Assembly (NCBI GenBank): GCA_028689835.1
Contig: JAQVCK010000003.1
Coordinates: forward strand, 1 to 59,216
DNA from: Pygmaiobacter sp.
Lineage (GTDB): Bacteria; Bacillota; Clostridia; Oscillospirales; Ruminococcaceae
Direction: 5' to 3'
Length of the DNA stretch: 59,216 nucleotides
This document shows, piece after piece, positions 15,818 to 24,361 of this stretch. Numbering within the stretch: position 1 is the first letter of the stretch; the number at the start of each line of letters is the position of its first letter. Below the pieces are notes generated by a model. It was not told the DNA's origin, did no database searches, and saw only the letters and a list, made by a program, of their open reading frames with translations. A program made the position numbers and the translations under genes.

Positions 15818-17119
15818 TCAGCTGCGCTTGCCGCTGAGGGTCTGCTGCACAATGCTATCCATGATGTCGCGGGTGATCCCGCCGCGCACGTAACCAAACA
15901 CGTTGCCGTCCTTGTCAATCATAAATGTGGTGGGGAAAGCCGTAATGCCGTAGGCAGAAAACACCTCGCCGGTCGTGTCCATCACCACAGGGTATGTATA
16001 GCCGTTCTGGCTTAAAAAGTCGGTCACGTCCTGCACGGTGCCGTCTGAATTATTGGGGTACTCGTCGGTTTTGGGGTTCGCGATGCCCAGCACCACCACA
16101 TCCCCGGCGTTGAGGCCCTGCGCTTCATACAGCGCCTCAATATCGGGCATTTCGTCCTTGCAGGGCGGGCACCATGTGGCCCAAAAGTTCAAAAACACCA
16201 CTTTGCCTTTGTAATCCGACAGCGTGTGGGTCTCGCCGTTCTGGTCCACCAGCGTAAAGTCCGGTGCCGGCACCGGCGCTTCGCTGTCGGCACTGTTTGC
16301 ACCGTCTTCTGCCGGGGCGGCGGTGGCCTGCGGCGCACTGGTGGGCGCGGGCGCCACACTGCTGCTGGCCGCGGGCGGGGTACTGGCGCCAAACTGCGAC
16401 AGGTACCCCGTCACGCCGTTCATCCAGCCGGTAAACATCATCACGCCCATCAGCACCAGCAGCGCGCCGCCCACCTTAACGGTGTACTTGACCACCTTGG
16501 CGTGGGTGCGAAAGAAGTCCAGCACCGCTGTGGTAAACAGCCCCACTGCGAGGAACGGCAGCACAAAGCCCAGCGTGTAAATGCCAATCAGCACAAAACC
16601 GCTGGCCGTGGTAGCGGCCGAGGACGCCATCAGCAACACGCTGGCAAGCGCCGGGCCCACACAGGGGGTCCACGCAAAGCTAAAGGTAAAGCCCAGCAGC
16701 AGCGCCACCAGCGGGTTCATGGCAAAACGGTCCAGGCGGAACGGCAGCCGGTGCTCTTGCGACAGCAGGCGGGACGAGCCGAATACGCCCAACTGCCACA
16801 GCCCCAACAATATGATTAAAATGCCGCCGATGCGGGCAAACAACGCGCGGTTTTCACTGAGTATCTGCCCGGCCGCGGTGACACCAAGGCCCAGCAAAAA
16901 AAAGGCGAAGCTGATGCCAATGACAAAAAACAGCGTGTTCAGCATTACTTTGCCGCGGCCATAACGCACGGTGCCGTCCTCTTCTACGGTGCGGGTACCA
17001 CCCGCAAGGTAACCGATATACAGCGGCACCAGCGGCAGCACACAAGGCGAAAAAAAGCTGACGATACCCTGTAAAAACACGGTGAACGCCGAAACGCTCA
17101 CCCCAATATCAAAACCCAT
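15818..17119 (-). CDS. CcdA-type thiol-disulfide transporter fused to a TlpA-like thioredoxin
   Basis: 433 residues in two parts. Residues 1-235 form a six-helix CcdA/DsbD-beta membrane domain with its two redox cysteines, Cys26 (FFSPCVLP) and Cys153 (AWTPCVGP). After an Ala/Ser/Pro linker (245-285) comes a thioredoxin domain of the TlpA/ResA class with WCPPC (Cys317, Cys320). The membrane part passes electrons from cytosolic thioredoxin to the outer thioredoxin domain, which then reduces exported protein or cytochrome thiols or oxidised peptides. No cytochrome maturation genes are nearby. An Rrf2 regulator gene lies 103 bases upstream on the same strand, with a terminator between. Confidence 0.93.
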   Translation of the reverse strand: MGFDIGVSVSAFTVFLQGIVSFFSPCVLPLVPLYIGYLAGGTRTVEEDGTVRYGRGKVMLNTLFFVIGISFAFFLLGLGVTAAGQILSENRALFARIGGILIILLGLWQLGVFGSSRLLSQEHRLPFRLDRFAMNPLVALLLGFTFSFAWTPCVGPALASVLLMASSAATTASGFVLIGIYTLGFVLPFLAVGLFTTAVLDFFRTHAKVVKYTVKVGGALLVLMGVMMFTGWMNGVTGYLSQFGASTPPAASSSVAPAPTSAPQATAAPAEDGANSADSEAPVPAPDFTLVDQNGETHTLSDYKGKVVFLNFWATWCPPCKDEMPDIEALYEAQGLNAGDVVVLGIANPKTDEYPNNSDGTVQDVTDFLSQNGYTYPVVMDTTGEVFSAYGITAFPTTFMIDKDGNVFGYVRGGITRDIMDSIVQQTLSGKRS

Positions 17120-17184
17120 AACGACCCTCCTGTAGCATGTTGTGCGGCAAACCCGCCGCCAAGGGGTTTTAGTTTAAAAAAACA

Positions 17185-17212
17185 GCGCGCCGGTAAGTTA
17201 AAACCGGCGCGC
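17185..17212 (-). terminator. Terminator between the rrf2 gene and the CcdA-TlpA gene
   Basis: A 10-bp perfect stem (17185-17194 with 17203-17212), then a run of T with one G on the minus strand (the A-rich stretch 17176-17184). The thiol transporter therefore probably has its own promoter or relies on read-through. Confidence 0.75.
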
Positions 17213-17222
17213 CGGCAGAACA

Positions 17223-17681
17223 TTAGCCCGTCTTGCGCTGGGTGCCCTGCACCAATGCATCCGGCGGCAGGTCCCCAAAAATCTGGTGGTCAATGTCGGC
17301 AAGGGTCACCGTTTGCAAATAGGCCCCGCAGGCATCGTTCATGCCGTGCAGCAGCCCGTCCATCACGTTGCCCATGCCGGACGACACCAAACAATCGCAG
17401 TCCAGCTTGCCACTGCGCCAGCTGGAGTTGACATACTGCATGGCAAGCGCATCGCCCACCTCTTTCAACGTCACCTTGTTGACATCGCGGCTGAAATGAT
17501 AGCCGCCCACTGCGCCTTCACGCGTGTCAATCAACCCCGCATGGGCCAGCTGCGCCATCACCTTGCGTACCCGCGCGGGGTTGGTGCAGATATTGTCCGC
17601 CAGCTGTTCGCTGGCAAGCCAGCCCCCACGCCTGCGCAGGTATACCAGCGCGTGCACGGCAATCGTAAATTCACTGGTCAT
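17223..17681 (-). CDS. Rrf2-family transcriptional regulator
   Basis: 152 residues. The N-terminal winged helix (FTIAVHALVYLRRRGG, LASEQLADNICTNPARVRKVMAQL) is followed by the usual GAVGGYHFSRD wing. It carries Cys32 and a cluster Cys95, Cys97 and Cys118, the region where IscR/NsrR/RsrR-type proteins bind a 2Fe-2S or 4Fe-4S cluster, or where CymR-like members have none. A redox or Fe-S sensing role is plausible and fits the neighbouring thiol-disulfide gene, but the Cys spacing is not a perfect match to IscR. A perfect-spaced promoter lies upstream. Confidence 0.9.
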   Translation of the reverse strand: MTSEFTIAVHALVYLRRRGGWLASEQLADNICTNPARVRKVMAQLAHAGLIDTREGAVGGYHFSRDVNKVTLKEVGDALAMQYVNSSWRSGKLDCDCLVSSGMGNVMDGLLHGMNDACGAYLQTVTLADIDHQIFGDLPPDALVQGTQRKTG

Positions 17682-17720
17682 TTTTTCACCTCAAACCCGG
17701 TACAATTTAAAAGTTTTCTT

Positions 17721-17755
17721 AACTGTTATTATAATGGTTGCAGTTAGAAAGTCAA
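17721..17755 (-). promoter_or_regulatory. rrf2 promoter with overlapping inverted repeat
   Basis: On the minus strand TTGACT (17755-17750), 16 bases and TATAAT (17733-17728). AACTG (17721-17725) and CAGTT (17741-17745) form an inverted repeat straddling the -10, a possible Rrf2 operator for autorepression. Confidence 0.6.
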
Positions 17756-17810
17756 GCTTCTTCATAAAACTTTTACTTTCTGCCCCCATGCTCAAAGCCG
17801 CCCCGCCTGC

Positions 17811-17839
17811 TTGACACCCCGGTGGCCGCGCGCTATAAT
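17811..17839 (+). promoter_or_regulatory. trpS promoter
   Basis: Perfect consensus: TTGACA (17811-17816), 17-base spacer, TATAAT (17834-17839), leading into the T-box. Confidence 0.85.
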
Positions 17840-17845
17840 GAGCAC

Positions 17846-18096
17846 AAACCGCAGACCGAGACAAGTACGTGCCACAACCCCTGCCCAAGAGAGCTGCCGA
17901 CGGTGAAAATGCAGCGCAGCGGCGGTGCCGAATGGACTCGTGAGGGCGGCCCGAACCGGCATTGCCGCAGTAGGCGCCGACGGCAGCCCGGCCGTTACCC
18001 GGGACGCATATAGACCTTGTATGCCAAAGCCGGTTGGGTGGCAACACAGAGCGCACAGCGCCCTCTGTCCCGTCGTGGGCAGCGGGCGCTTTTTTA
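17846..18096 (+). promoter_or_regulatory. Tryptophan T-box riboswitch with terminator
   Basis: Leader RNA that senses uncharged tRNA-Trp. It contains the AGTA S-turn element, the AGAGAGCTG and GGTGAAAAT stem I motifs, and GAA-TGG-ACTCGTGAG, in which TGG at 17933-17935 is the Trp specifier codon. The T-box sequence TTGGGTGGCAACAC is at 18034-18047. Its TGGC can pair with the GCCA end of tRNA-Trp. A hairpin from about 18057 to 18089 followed by six T is the terminator. Uncharged tRNA should favour the antiterminator and switch on trpS. Confidence 0.92.
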
Positions 18097-18156
18097 TTCG
18101 CCTTGCGCTGTATTTCTGGCCCGGCACACAGGCAAAAGAAAACAGGAGGAATTGCC

Positions 18157-19146
18157 ATGGAACAACAAAAACGCATCCTCACCGGCGACCGCACCACCGG
18201 CAAGCTGCATCTTGGCCACTATGTGGGCAGCCTGCAAAACCGTGTGAAGCTGCAAAACCAGTACGACACCTTTATTCTGCTGGCGGACATTCAGGCCCTG
18301 ACCACCCATTTTGAAAACCCGTCACTGATCCGCAGCAGCATTTACGATGTCGCCATTGATAACCTTTCGGTGGGGCTTGACCCGTCAAATGTCACCTTTG
18401 TGCAGCAAAGCTCTATCACCGCCATTGCCGAGCTGACCGAAATTTATTCGCTGCTCGTCACGGTGAATACGCTGCGCCACAACCCCACCATTAAAACCGA
18501 GGCCGAAAACTACGGCTACGACGATTTGACTATCGGCTTTTTGGGCTACCCGGTCAGCCAGACAGCAGACATTACCTTTTGCAACGCCGACCTTGTGCCG
18601 GTGGGCGAGGACCAGCGCCCGCACTTAGAGCTTGCGCGCAAAATCGTGCGCCGCTTTAACGACTTGTACGGCGAAACGCTGAACGAGCCGGACATTCTGC
18701 TGAGTGACTGCCCCCGCCTTGCCGGGCTGGACGGCAACGCCAAAATGGGCAAAAGCCTCGGCAACGCCGTTTACCTGTCGGACGACAAGACCACGGTGGA
18801 ACAAAAGGTGCGCGGTGCCGTGACCGACCCCGGCCGCATTCGCGCCACCGACCCCGGTAACCCCGACATCTGTGTCGTCAGCAAATACCACGGGGTGTTT
18901 AACCCCACCGAGTACGAGGACATCTGTGCGCGCTGCCGCGCCGGCACCATTGGCTGCGTTGCCTGCAAGCGCCGTCTGGCTGAAAAGCTGAACGAGATGA
19001 TGGACCCGTTCCGTGAGAAGCGTGCCTATTACGAGGGCCACATGGGTGAAGTAAAAGACATCATCCTCACCGGCAGCGAAAAGGCCAACCGCGTGGGCAA
19101 CGAAACGATGCGTCGTGTCAAAGAGGCCATGAAGATTAGCCTGTAA
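18157..19146 (+). CDS. trpS: Tryptophan-tRNA ligase
   Basis: Charges tRNA-Trp. From the ATG at 18157, six bases after AGGAGG, the protein has 329-330 residues, the usual bacterial TrpRS length. The class I signatures are TTGKLHLGHYVGSL (HIGH equivalent HLGH) and KMGKS (KMSKS equivalent). It is preceded by a T-box with a Trp specifier, an independent confirmation of specificity. The in-frame ATG at 18034 lies inside the T-box and is not the start. Confidence 0.97.
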   Translation: MEQQKRILTGDRTTGKLHLGHYVGSLQNRVKLQNQYDTFILLADIQALTTHFENPSLIRSSIYDVAIDNLSVGLDPSNVTFVQQSSITAIAELTEIYSLLVTVNTLRHNPTIKTEAENYGYDDLTIGFLGYPVSQTADITFCNADLVPVGEDQRPHLELARKIVRRFNDLYGETLNEPDILLSDCPRLAGLDGNAKMGKSLGNAVYLSDDKTTVEQKVRGAVTDPGRIRATDPGNPDICVVSKYHGVFNPTEYEDICARCRAGTIGCVACKRRLAEKLNEMMDPFREKRAYYEGHMGEVKDIILTGSEKANRVGNETMRRVKEAMKISL

Positions 19147-19190
19147 AGTGCGGTGTCGACCGTCACCCTTGGCAGCCTCTTTTATAAAAA

Positions 19191-19223
19191 AAACCAGCCG
19201 CAGCAACCCGCTGCGGCTGGTTT
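19191..19223 (-). terminator. Terminator of the dacF-pncB-adh-VTT operon
   Basis: A 14-bp perfect stem (19191-19204 with 19210-19223); the minus strand continues into a long T run. Confidence 0.8.
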
Positions 19224-19230
19224 GTTCCAC

Positions 19231-19276
19231 AATACGCCGGCTGGGTGTTACAACCCGGGCCGGCGTATTTATATTT
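19231..19276 (+). terminator. Probable trpS terminator
   Basis: AATACGCCGGC (19231-19241) pairs with GCCGGCGTATT (19259-19269), with an inner GGGT/ACCC stem, then TATATTTTG. Confidence 0.6.
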
Positions 19277-19311
19277 TGTATTTAATTCATGTTTTAATAC
19301 TTAAAGTAGTT

Positions 19312-20007
19312 TTACTTTGTCTTTGGCGATACCGCATCCTTGGGCGGCACATGGGTCATGTGCCGATACAACAAGATTGATGTCACCGACAGCACCACAC
19401 TGATTAACACCGAAACAATAAACTGCGGCGAACGCGGGTCGCGGATGCTGCCCCCCATCAAGGTCGTCGTCAAAATACCGGGCAGCATGCCCAACATGCC
19501 CCCCACAAGGTAGCTGCCAAACGGCAACTCGGTAGAGCCAAGGTACAAACTGACCACATCGCAGGGCAAAAAGCCGACCACCCGCACCAAAAACGCAAAG
19601 AAAAAGTCGTTTTGCTGCTGCAAATTCAGCAATGCACGCACCTTGGGGTATTTTTCCGCCAATAGCTCGGTCATGCTGCCGGTACTCCACCGGCCCACCC
19701 AGTAAGGCAGGCTAAGGCAGACTACCACGCCCAAAATGTTCACCGCCAACGCCACCGGGGCAGAAAACAGCAGCCCCCCGGCAAGGTATAACACCAGTAG
19801 CGGAAACACGACGGACAGGCTTTTTAGCGCATACAGCAACACTAAAAATGCCGCTGCAAGGGCGGGGTTTTCAGGCGAATATTCAAAAATCTGCTGGGCC
19901 GTCAGCTGCCGGCCCGAAAAGGCCAACACCGCAATCAGAAAAGCCATAATGGCCAGCGGCACAAAGCGCAACATCACAAGCAGTTTTTGTCGTTTGCTCT
20001 TTTGCAC
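19312..20007 (-). CDS. TVP38/TMEM64 (VTT domain) family membrane protein
   Basis: About 231 residues with five or so membrane helices and the VTT/DedA-superfamily core FFFAFLVRVVGFLPCDVVSLYLGS followed by GSYLVGGMLGMLPG. Related proteins are proposed lipid scramblases or flippases. I place the start at GTG 20007, nine bases after GAAAGGGGG; no in-frame ATG has a better ribosome site. It is the last gene of the run dacF-pncB-adh-VTT, with no obvious functional link to its neighbours. Confidence 0.87.
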   Translation of the reverse strand: MQKSKRQKLLVMLRFVPLAIMAFLIAVLAFSGRQLTAQQIFEYSPENPALAAAFLVLLYALKSLSVVFPLLVLYLAGGLLFSAPVALAVNILGVVVCLSLPYWVGRWSTGSMTELLAEKYPKVRALLNLQQQNDFFFAFLVRVVGFLPCDVVSLYLGSTELPFGSYLVGGMLGMLPGILTTTLMGGSIRDPRSPQFIVSVLISVVLSVTSILLYRHMTHVPPKDAVSPKTK

Positions 20008-20050
20008 CTGCACCCACCCCCTTTCAGCCTGTAAATTTTGGGCCCTGCCG

Positions 20051-21232
20051 TTACCGGTTGGCATTGCGGTAAGCGGCAAAAATCTCACTGCCTCCCATTG
20101 GCAAAAAGGTGCCAATCTTGCGCTTGCCGTGGTAGGTCACCCCATCCACCATCTGCGCCAGCGCCTCGTCGCTCTGCACGCCGATACCCAACTCGGTAAA
20201 GCAAGTCGGCATGCCAATCTCTTTAAAATAAGCCACCGTGGCATCCACCGCGGCGTGCCCCACCGCAACATCATCGCTGCCGGTAAGGCCCCACACGTTG
20301 CGGCCAAACTGCGCAAAGCGCGCGGGGTCGGTGTCAAACACCACTGCCGCCCAGGCGCCCCACACGGCAGAAAGCGACGCCCCGTGGGCCACGTCAAACC
20401 GGGCAGAAAGCTCGTGCCCCAGCTGGTGGGGTGCAAAGTCTTTCAGCCCGCCAAGGCCGGTCAGCCCATTGTGCGACACGCTGCCGCACCACATCAGCTC
20501 GCTCATGGCCTCGTAATCCTGCCGGTCTGCCACCGCGAGCCGCCCGTTTGCAATCGCCGTGCGCAGCACCGCTTCAGCCAGCGCGTCGGTCAGCTCGTTG
20601 CCGCGCACCGGGTTAAAATAGCGGTCCATCGTGTGCATCATGATATCCACAATGCCGCACGTCACCTGAAACAGCGGCAGCGTCATTGTGAGCTCGGGGT
20701 TCAAAACGGCGAACACCGGGCGGTTAAACGGGGTTGAAAGCCCGCGCTTTACGCCACTTTCCTCATCGGTCAGCACGGCGGAGTCGCTGGTTTCGCTGCC
20801 GGCGGCCGCAATGGTCAGCACCACCCCCACCGGCAGGCTTTTTTTCACATTCTCGCGGCCCAGCCAAAATTTCCACAGGTCAACGCCGGGGTTTGCCGCC
20901 CCGTGGGCAATGGCCTTAGCCGTGTCAATCACACTGCCGCCGCCGACCGCCAAAATAAAATCCGCTTTCATCTGCACGGCGCGGCGCACCCCTTCGCGCG
21001 CGTGGTCCACGCGGGGGTTGGGCTGCACGCCGCCAAAGCTTTCGGCGGTAAGGCCGGCCTCGGCAAGCTGGGCGCGCAGTTGCCCCAACAAGCCGCTGCG
21101 CTCGGCATTGTGCCCGCCCGAAACCAGCAGCACGCGGCTGCCGCCATATTTTTTAATTTCGGCGGCAGTTTGCAACTGCGCCTCTTTGCCAAACACAATT
21201 TCAGTGGGCATATGGTAGGTAAAGCTCTGCAT
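20051..21232 (-). CDS. Iron-containing alcohol dehydrogenase (butanol-dehydrogenase type)
   Basis: 393 residues. The NAD(P)-binding half has the GGGSVIDTAKAIA motif. The metal site is formed by GIVDIMMHTMD, APHQLGHEL and DVAHGASL (Asp and three His). It resembles YugK/BdhA-type long-chain Fe-ADHs that reduce aldehydes or ketones to alcohols during fermentation; substrate range cannot be read from sequence. It starts 30 bases downstream of pncB, so it is co-transcribed with an NAD salvage gene. Confidence 0.93.
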   Translation of the reverse strand: MQSFTYHMPTEIVFGKEAQLQTAAEIKKYGGSRVLLVSGGHNAERSGLLGQLRAQLAEAGLTAESFGGVQPNPRVDHAREGVRRAVQMKADFILAVGGGSVIDTAKAIAHGAANPGVDLWKFWLGRENVKKSLPVGVVLTIAAAGSETSDSAVLTDEESGVKRGLSTPFNRPVFAVLNPELTMTLPLFQVTCGIVDIMMHTMDRYFNPVRGNELTDALAEAVLRTAIANGRLAVADRQDYEAMSELMWCGSVSHNGLTGLGGLKDFAPHQLGHELSARFDVAHGASLSAVWGAWAAVVFDTDPARFAQFGRNVWGLTGSDDVAVGHAAVDATVAYFKEIGMPTCFTELGIGVQSDEALAQMVDGVTYHGKRKIGTFLPMGGSEIFAAYRNANR

Positions 21233-21262
21233 ACGTCTCTCCTTTTTGGGGTGTGGGGGCGC

Positions 21263-22711
21263 TTACATCGACAGCGCACGCAGCAGTTTTTGCCGCTCGT
21301 CCCACAAGGTTCTCGACAAATCCACATAATAGCGATGCGGGTTTTCAAACCGCTTCACTTCGTCCCACAGCGTGTCAATCTGCCGGTGGCAATAGGTACG
21401 GATTTCCTCCAGCGACGGGGTAGTATACACCAGCGTGCCCTGCTCATACACCGGCATTAGAATATTTTTGGCCGTGCAGTTGGTGATGGTCTTCGTTTTC
21501 CAGGTCTCCAGCGGGTCAAAAATCGTGATGCCGCCCGCCGTGTCCACCTGCTCGTTGAAAATCGTGATATAGTCCGCCATCGCGTTGCCGGTCTCGTTGT
21601 CGTACAGCCGCCACACCGCTTTGCGGTGTGGGGTCGTCAGCTTTTCCACCGACTCGCTGACCTTAATTTTGGGCAGATACTCGCCGTTTTCTTTCACTGC
21701 CGCCAACTTGTACACACCGCCAAACACCGGGTCGCTTTTACTGGTGATTAAATTTTCGCCAATACCAAAGCTATCCACCTTGGCGCCCTGCAAAATCAAA
21801 TCGCGCACGATGTATTCATCCAGCGAGTTACTGGCGACGATGGATACATCGGCATAACCCGCGGCATCCAGCATGCGCCGGGCCCGCTTGGACAGGTAGG
21901 CAATATCGCCCGAATCGATGCGCACGCCCAGCGGCCGAATCCCGCGCGGGGCCAGCACCTCGTTGAACACCTTGATTGCGTTGGGGATCCCGCTTTTCGT
22001 CACGCTGTAAGTATCCACCAGCAGCACACAGCCCTCGGGGTACAGCTCGGCGTATTTTTTAAACGCCTCATATTCCGACGGGAACATCTGCACCCACGAG
22101 TGCGCCATGGTGCCTGACACCGGGATGCCAAAATCACGCGAGGCCAACACACAGCTGGTACTGGTCACCCCGCCAATATACGCCGCGCGCGCGCCCAAAA
22201 TAGCCGCGTCGTAGCTCTGCGCCCGGCGCGCACCAAACTCGGCCACTGGTCGCCCGGCCGCCGCCCGCACAATGCGGTTTGCCTTGGTGGCAATCAGGCT
22301 TTGGTGGTTCATGTTCACCAGCAGCATCGTCTCAATCAGCTGGGCCTGAATGGCCGGGCCCTCCACCGTCACAATCGGCTCACCGGGGAACACCGGCGTG
22401 CCCTCCGGGATGGCCCACACATTGCACGAAAAATGAAATTTGCGCAGGTAGTCTAAAAATGCCTCGCCAAACCCGCCGCTCTTGCGCAGGTAAGCAATAT
22501 CCTCTTCGGTAAAACGCAGGTTTTCCAGCGACTCGATCATCTGGGCAAGGCCCGCACAAATAGCAAAGCCGCCGCCATCCGGTACCCGGCGAAAAAACAT
22601 GTCGAATACACAAATCTTGTCCTGATACCCCTCTTCAAAATAACCAGCGGCCATGGTAATCTCGTAATAGTCGGTCAGCATGGTCAAGTTGCGCGCGTTT
22701 TTGACATCCAT
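21263..22711 (-). CDS. pncB: Nicotinate phosphoribosyltransferase
   Basis: About 482 residues. First step of NAD salvage from nicotinate: nicotinate + PRPP + ATP to nicotinate mononucleotide. The N-terminus LTMLTDYYEITMAAGYFEEG, the SGTMAHSWVQMFPSEYEAF motif containing the phosphorylated-His region, and the VRIDSGDIAYLSKRAR segment are all typical. The ATG at 22711 lies 7 bases after AAAGGAAG; an upstream in-frame start at 22774 has none. It lies between dacF and the alcohol dehydrogenase gene. Confidence 0.95.
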   Translation of the reverse strand: MDVKNARNLTMLTDYYEITMAAGYFEEGYQDKICVFDMFFRRVPDGGGFAICAGLAQMIESLENLRFTEEDIAYLRKSGGFGEAFLDYLRKFHFSCNVWAIPEGTPVFPGEPIVTVEGPAIQAQLIETMLLVNMNHQSLIATKANRIVRAAAGRPVAEFGARRAQSYDAAILGARAAYIGGVTSTSCVLASRDFGIPVSGTMAHSWVQMFPSEYEAFKKYAELYPEGCVLLVDTYSVTKSGIPNAIKVFNEVLAPRGIRPLGVRIDSGDIAYLSKRARRMLDAAGYADVSIVASNSLDEYIVRDLILQGAKVDSFGIGENLITSKSDPVFGGVYKLAAVKENGEYLPKIKVSESVEKLTTPHRKAVWRLYDNETGNAMADYITIFNEQVDTAGGITIFDPLETWKTKTITNCTAKNILMPVYEQGTLVYTTPSLEEIRTYCHRQIDTLWDEVKRFENPHRYYVDLSRTLWDERQKLLRALSM

Positions 22712-22777
22712 CTTGAAACTTCCTTTCGCCCCCTGTGGGGGAAACCTCGCTGCGGCGCACCCTGTGCGCGCCACAGG

Positions 22778-24106
22778 TTAAAACCGGCGTACTTTGCCCT
22801 GCTTTTTATTGTTGTGCATCACCCAGAACAGGTAAATAAAGTAGATGGAGGCGGTGATGGCCACCAAGACCATTAGCACTTTAAAATAAAGCGACGTGAA
22901 AAATTCGCCAATTTTATCAATCACATACAGCGCGGTGTTGCGCTCTAAACTCTGGCTGGCCACAAGGTCTACGGTGCCAATCTCCTCACCCGCAAGCGAA
23001 AGGGTCACGCTGCCCACCACGTCGCCCGCCTGAATGGGGGCGGCAACTTCCTCTGGCAGGTTAAACTGCTTATTCACCGTCGTCTCGTCGCTCTCTACCG
23101 GCAGCAGTGTCACAAGGTCGCTGGCCGGGCGCAATTTCAGCGTATCCTGCTGCGAGCAGTATTTCACTTTAATCTCAGTAATATCCTGTGTCGTGTCCAG
23201 CGCTGGGCGCACCGCAAGGCTGCTAAACGCCCAGTCATAAATTTGTGCCGTCACCGAAAACGCCAGCCCGTACCCGTTTGCGTCTTTCTCATACGGGGTG
23301 CCCATCACAACCAACAGATAGGTCTGCCCGTCCTTGGTAGCGGTCGTAATCAAATTATAGCCCGCCTCGGGGGTCGAGCCGGTTTTAATACCCCGGATAT
23401 ACGAGCGGTACACATCGCTATTTTGCCGCATCATCGCGTTGGTGTTGCGAATGGTGTACGCCGACGCGTGCTTGTTGCTGGCCGGCATCGTGTAATCAAG
23501 GCTGGTGACAACATTCATAAACAAATCGCCCTTGTCATAGCATGCCTTTGCAATCAGGTACATGTCGTGCGCGGTGGAATAATGGTTTTTATCCAGCCCA
23601 TACAGGCCGTGCGCACAGGCAAAGTTGGTGTTGGTGCAGCCCAGCTCTTTGGCACGGTTGTTCATCAGGTAAAAAAAGTTTGACAGGTTGCCGCCGCCCA
23701 CATAATCGGCCACAATGCTGGCAGCCTCATTGGCGCTGGGCAGCATCATCGCGTACAGCAAATCCTTTGCCGAAACTTCTTCATAGGGGCGAATATCGGC
23801 GGTCGAACTGCCACTGCCGTACAACTCGTCAAAAATATAGCCCGGCGCGGTAATTCTGGTATTGTCAAGGTCTGGCACATTTTCCAGTAGCAGTAGCGCC
23901 GTCATCAGCTTGGTCAGGCTGGCTGGCGCACGCTTTTTGTCTGCGTTTTTTTGGTACACCACAATACCGGTGTCCAGGTTCACCAGATAAACGGCATCGG
24001 CGTTGGGGTCAAACGGCGGCGTAAAGGTCACCGCCGCTGCCGGCAGGGCGGCAACCCCCAAAAACAGCAGTAGCATGGCAAACGTGCTGGCAAAAAACTT
24101 TTTCAT
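22778..24106 (-). CDS. dacF: Serine-type D-Ala-D-Ala carboxypeptidase (PBP5/DacF family)
   Basis: Exported, C-terminally anchored wall enzyme that trims the terminal D-Ala of peptidoglycan pentapeptides. 442 residues: signal peptide (MKKFFASTFAMLLLFLGVAA), catalytic Ser63 and Lys66 in SLTK, the SAN motif in LPSANEA and the KTG motif in GIKTGST. A beta-rich C-terminal domain and a final membrane helix (VLMVLVAITASIYFIYLF) follow. The ATG at 24106 has GAGGT upstream. It appears to head the operon through pncB and the alcohol dehydrogenase. Confidence 0.93.
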   Translation of the reverse strand: MKKFFASTFAMLLLFLGVAALPAAAVTFTPPFDPNADAVYLVNLDTGIVVYQKNADKKRAPASLTKLMTALLLLENVPDLDNTRITAPGYIFDELYGSGSSTADIRPYEEVSAKDLLYAMMLPSANEAASIVADYVGGGNLSNFFYLMNNRAKELGCTNTNFACAHGLYGLDKNHYSTAHDMYLIAKACYDKGDLFMNVVTSLDYTMPASNKHASAYTIRNTNAMMRQNSDVYRSYIRGIKTGSTPEAGYNLITTATKDGQTYLLVVMGTPYEKDANGYGLAFSVTAQIYDWAFSSLAVRPALDTTQDITEIKVKYCSQQDTLKLRPASDLVTLLPVESDETTVNKQFNLPEEVAAPIQAGDVVGSVTLSLAGEEIGTVDLVASQSLERNTALYVIDKIGEFFTSLYFKVLMVLVAITASIYFIYLFWVMHNNKKQGKVRRF

Positions 24107-24135
24107 CTTTGTACCTCGCGGGATGAACAGTATTA

Positions 24136-24247
24136 TGGTATAATAGCCGCAAAACGGCTTGGCACCACAGGCCCTGTGCGCCCGGTACGCGGGGTGCACA
24201 AAAAGTGCGGCAAACCGGCGCAACCTCACCCGAATTTATGGTATAAT
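24136..24247 (+). promoter_or_regulatory. Two extended -10 elements upstream of the metallophosphoesterase gene
   Basis: TGGTATAAT occurs twice on the plus strand, at 24136-24144 and 24239-24247, 103 bases apart. Either could serve the plus-strand gene at 24362. The rest of this intergenic stretch is GC-rich and shows nothing else clear. Confidence 0.45.
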
Positions 24248-24361
24248 GGGTGCAGTTCGCCACGCGCCGCGCCCCTTGCACCGGGGCGGGTGTACATATT
24301 ATAGTATTATAGCATTGTTTTGTGCAAATAAAAAGCTTCGGGCACAGAGGGGCATCAGAAA

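Noticed and set aside
18034..18156. Upstream in-frame extension of trpS
   Set aside because: It lies inside the T-box and its terminator; TrpRS proteins begin at the ATG at 18157.
19736..20737. 333-codon plus-strand frame opposite the VTT and alcohol dehydrogenase genes
   Set aside because: Mirror frame of two conserved proteins with biased composition; no start signal.
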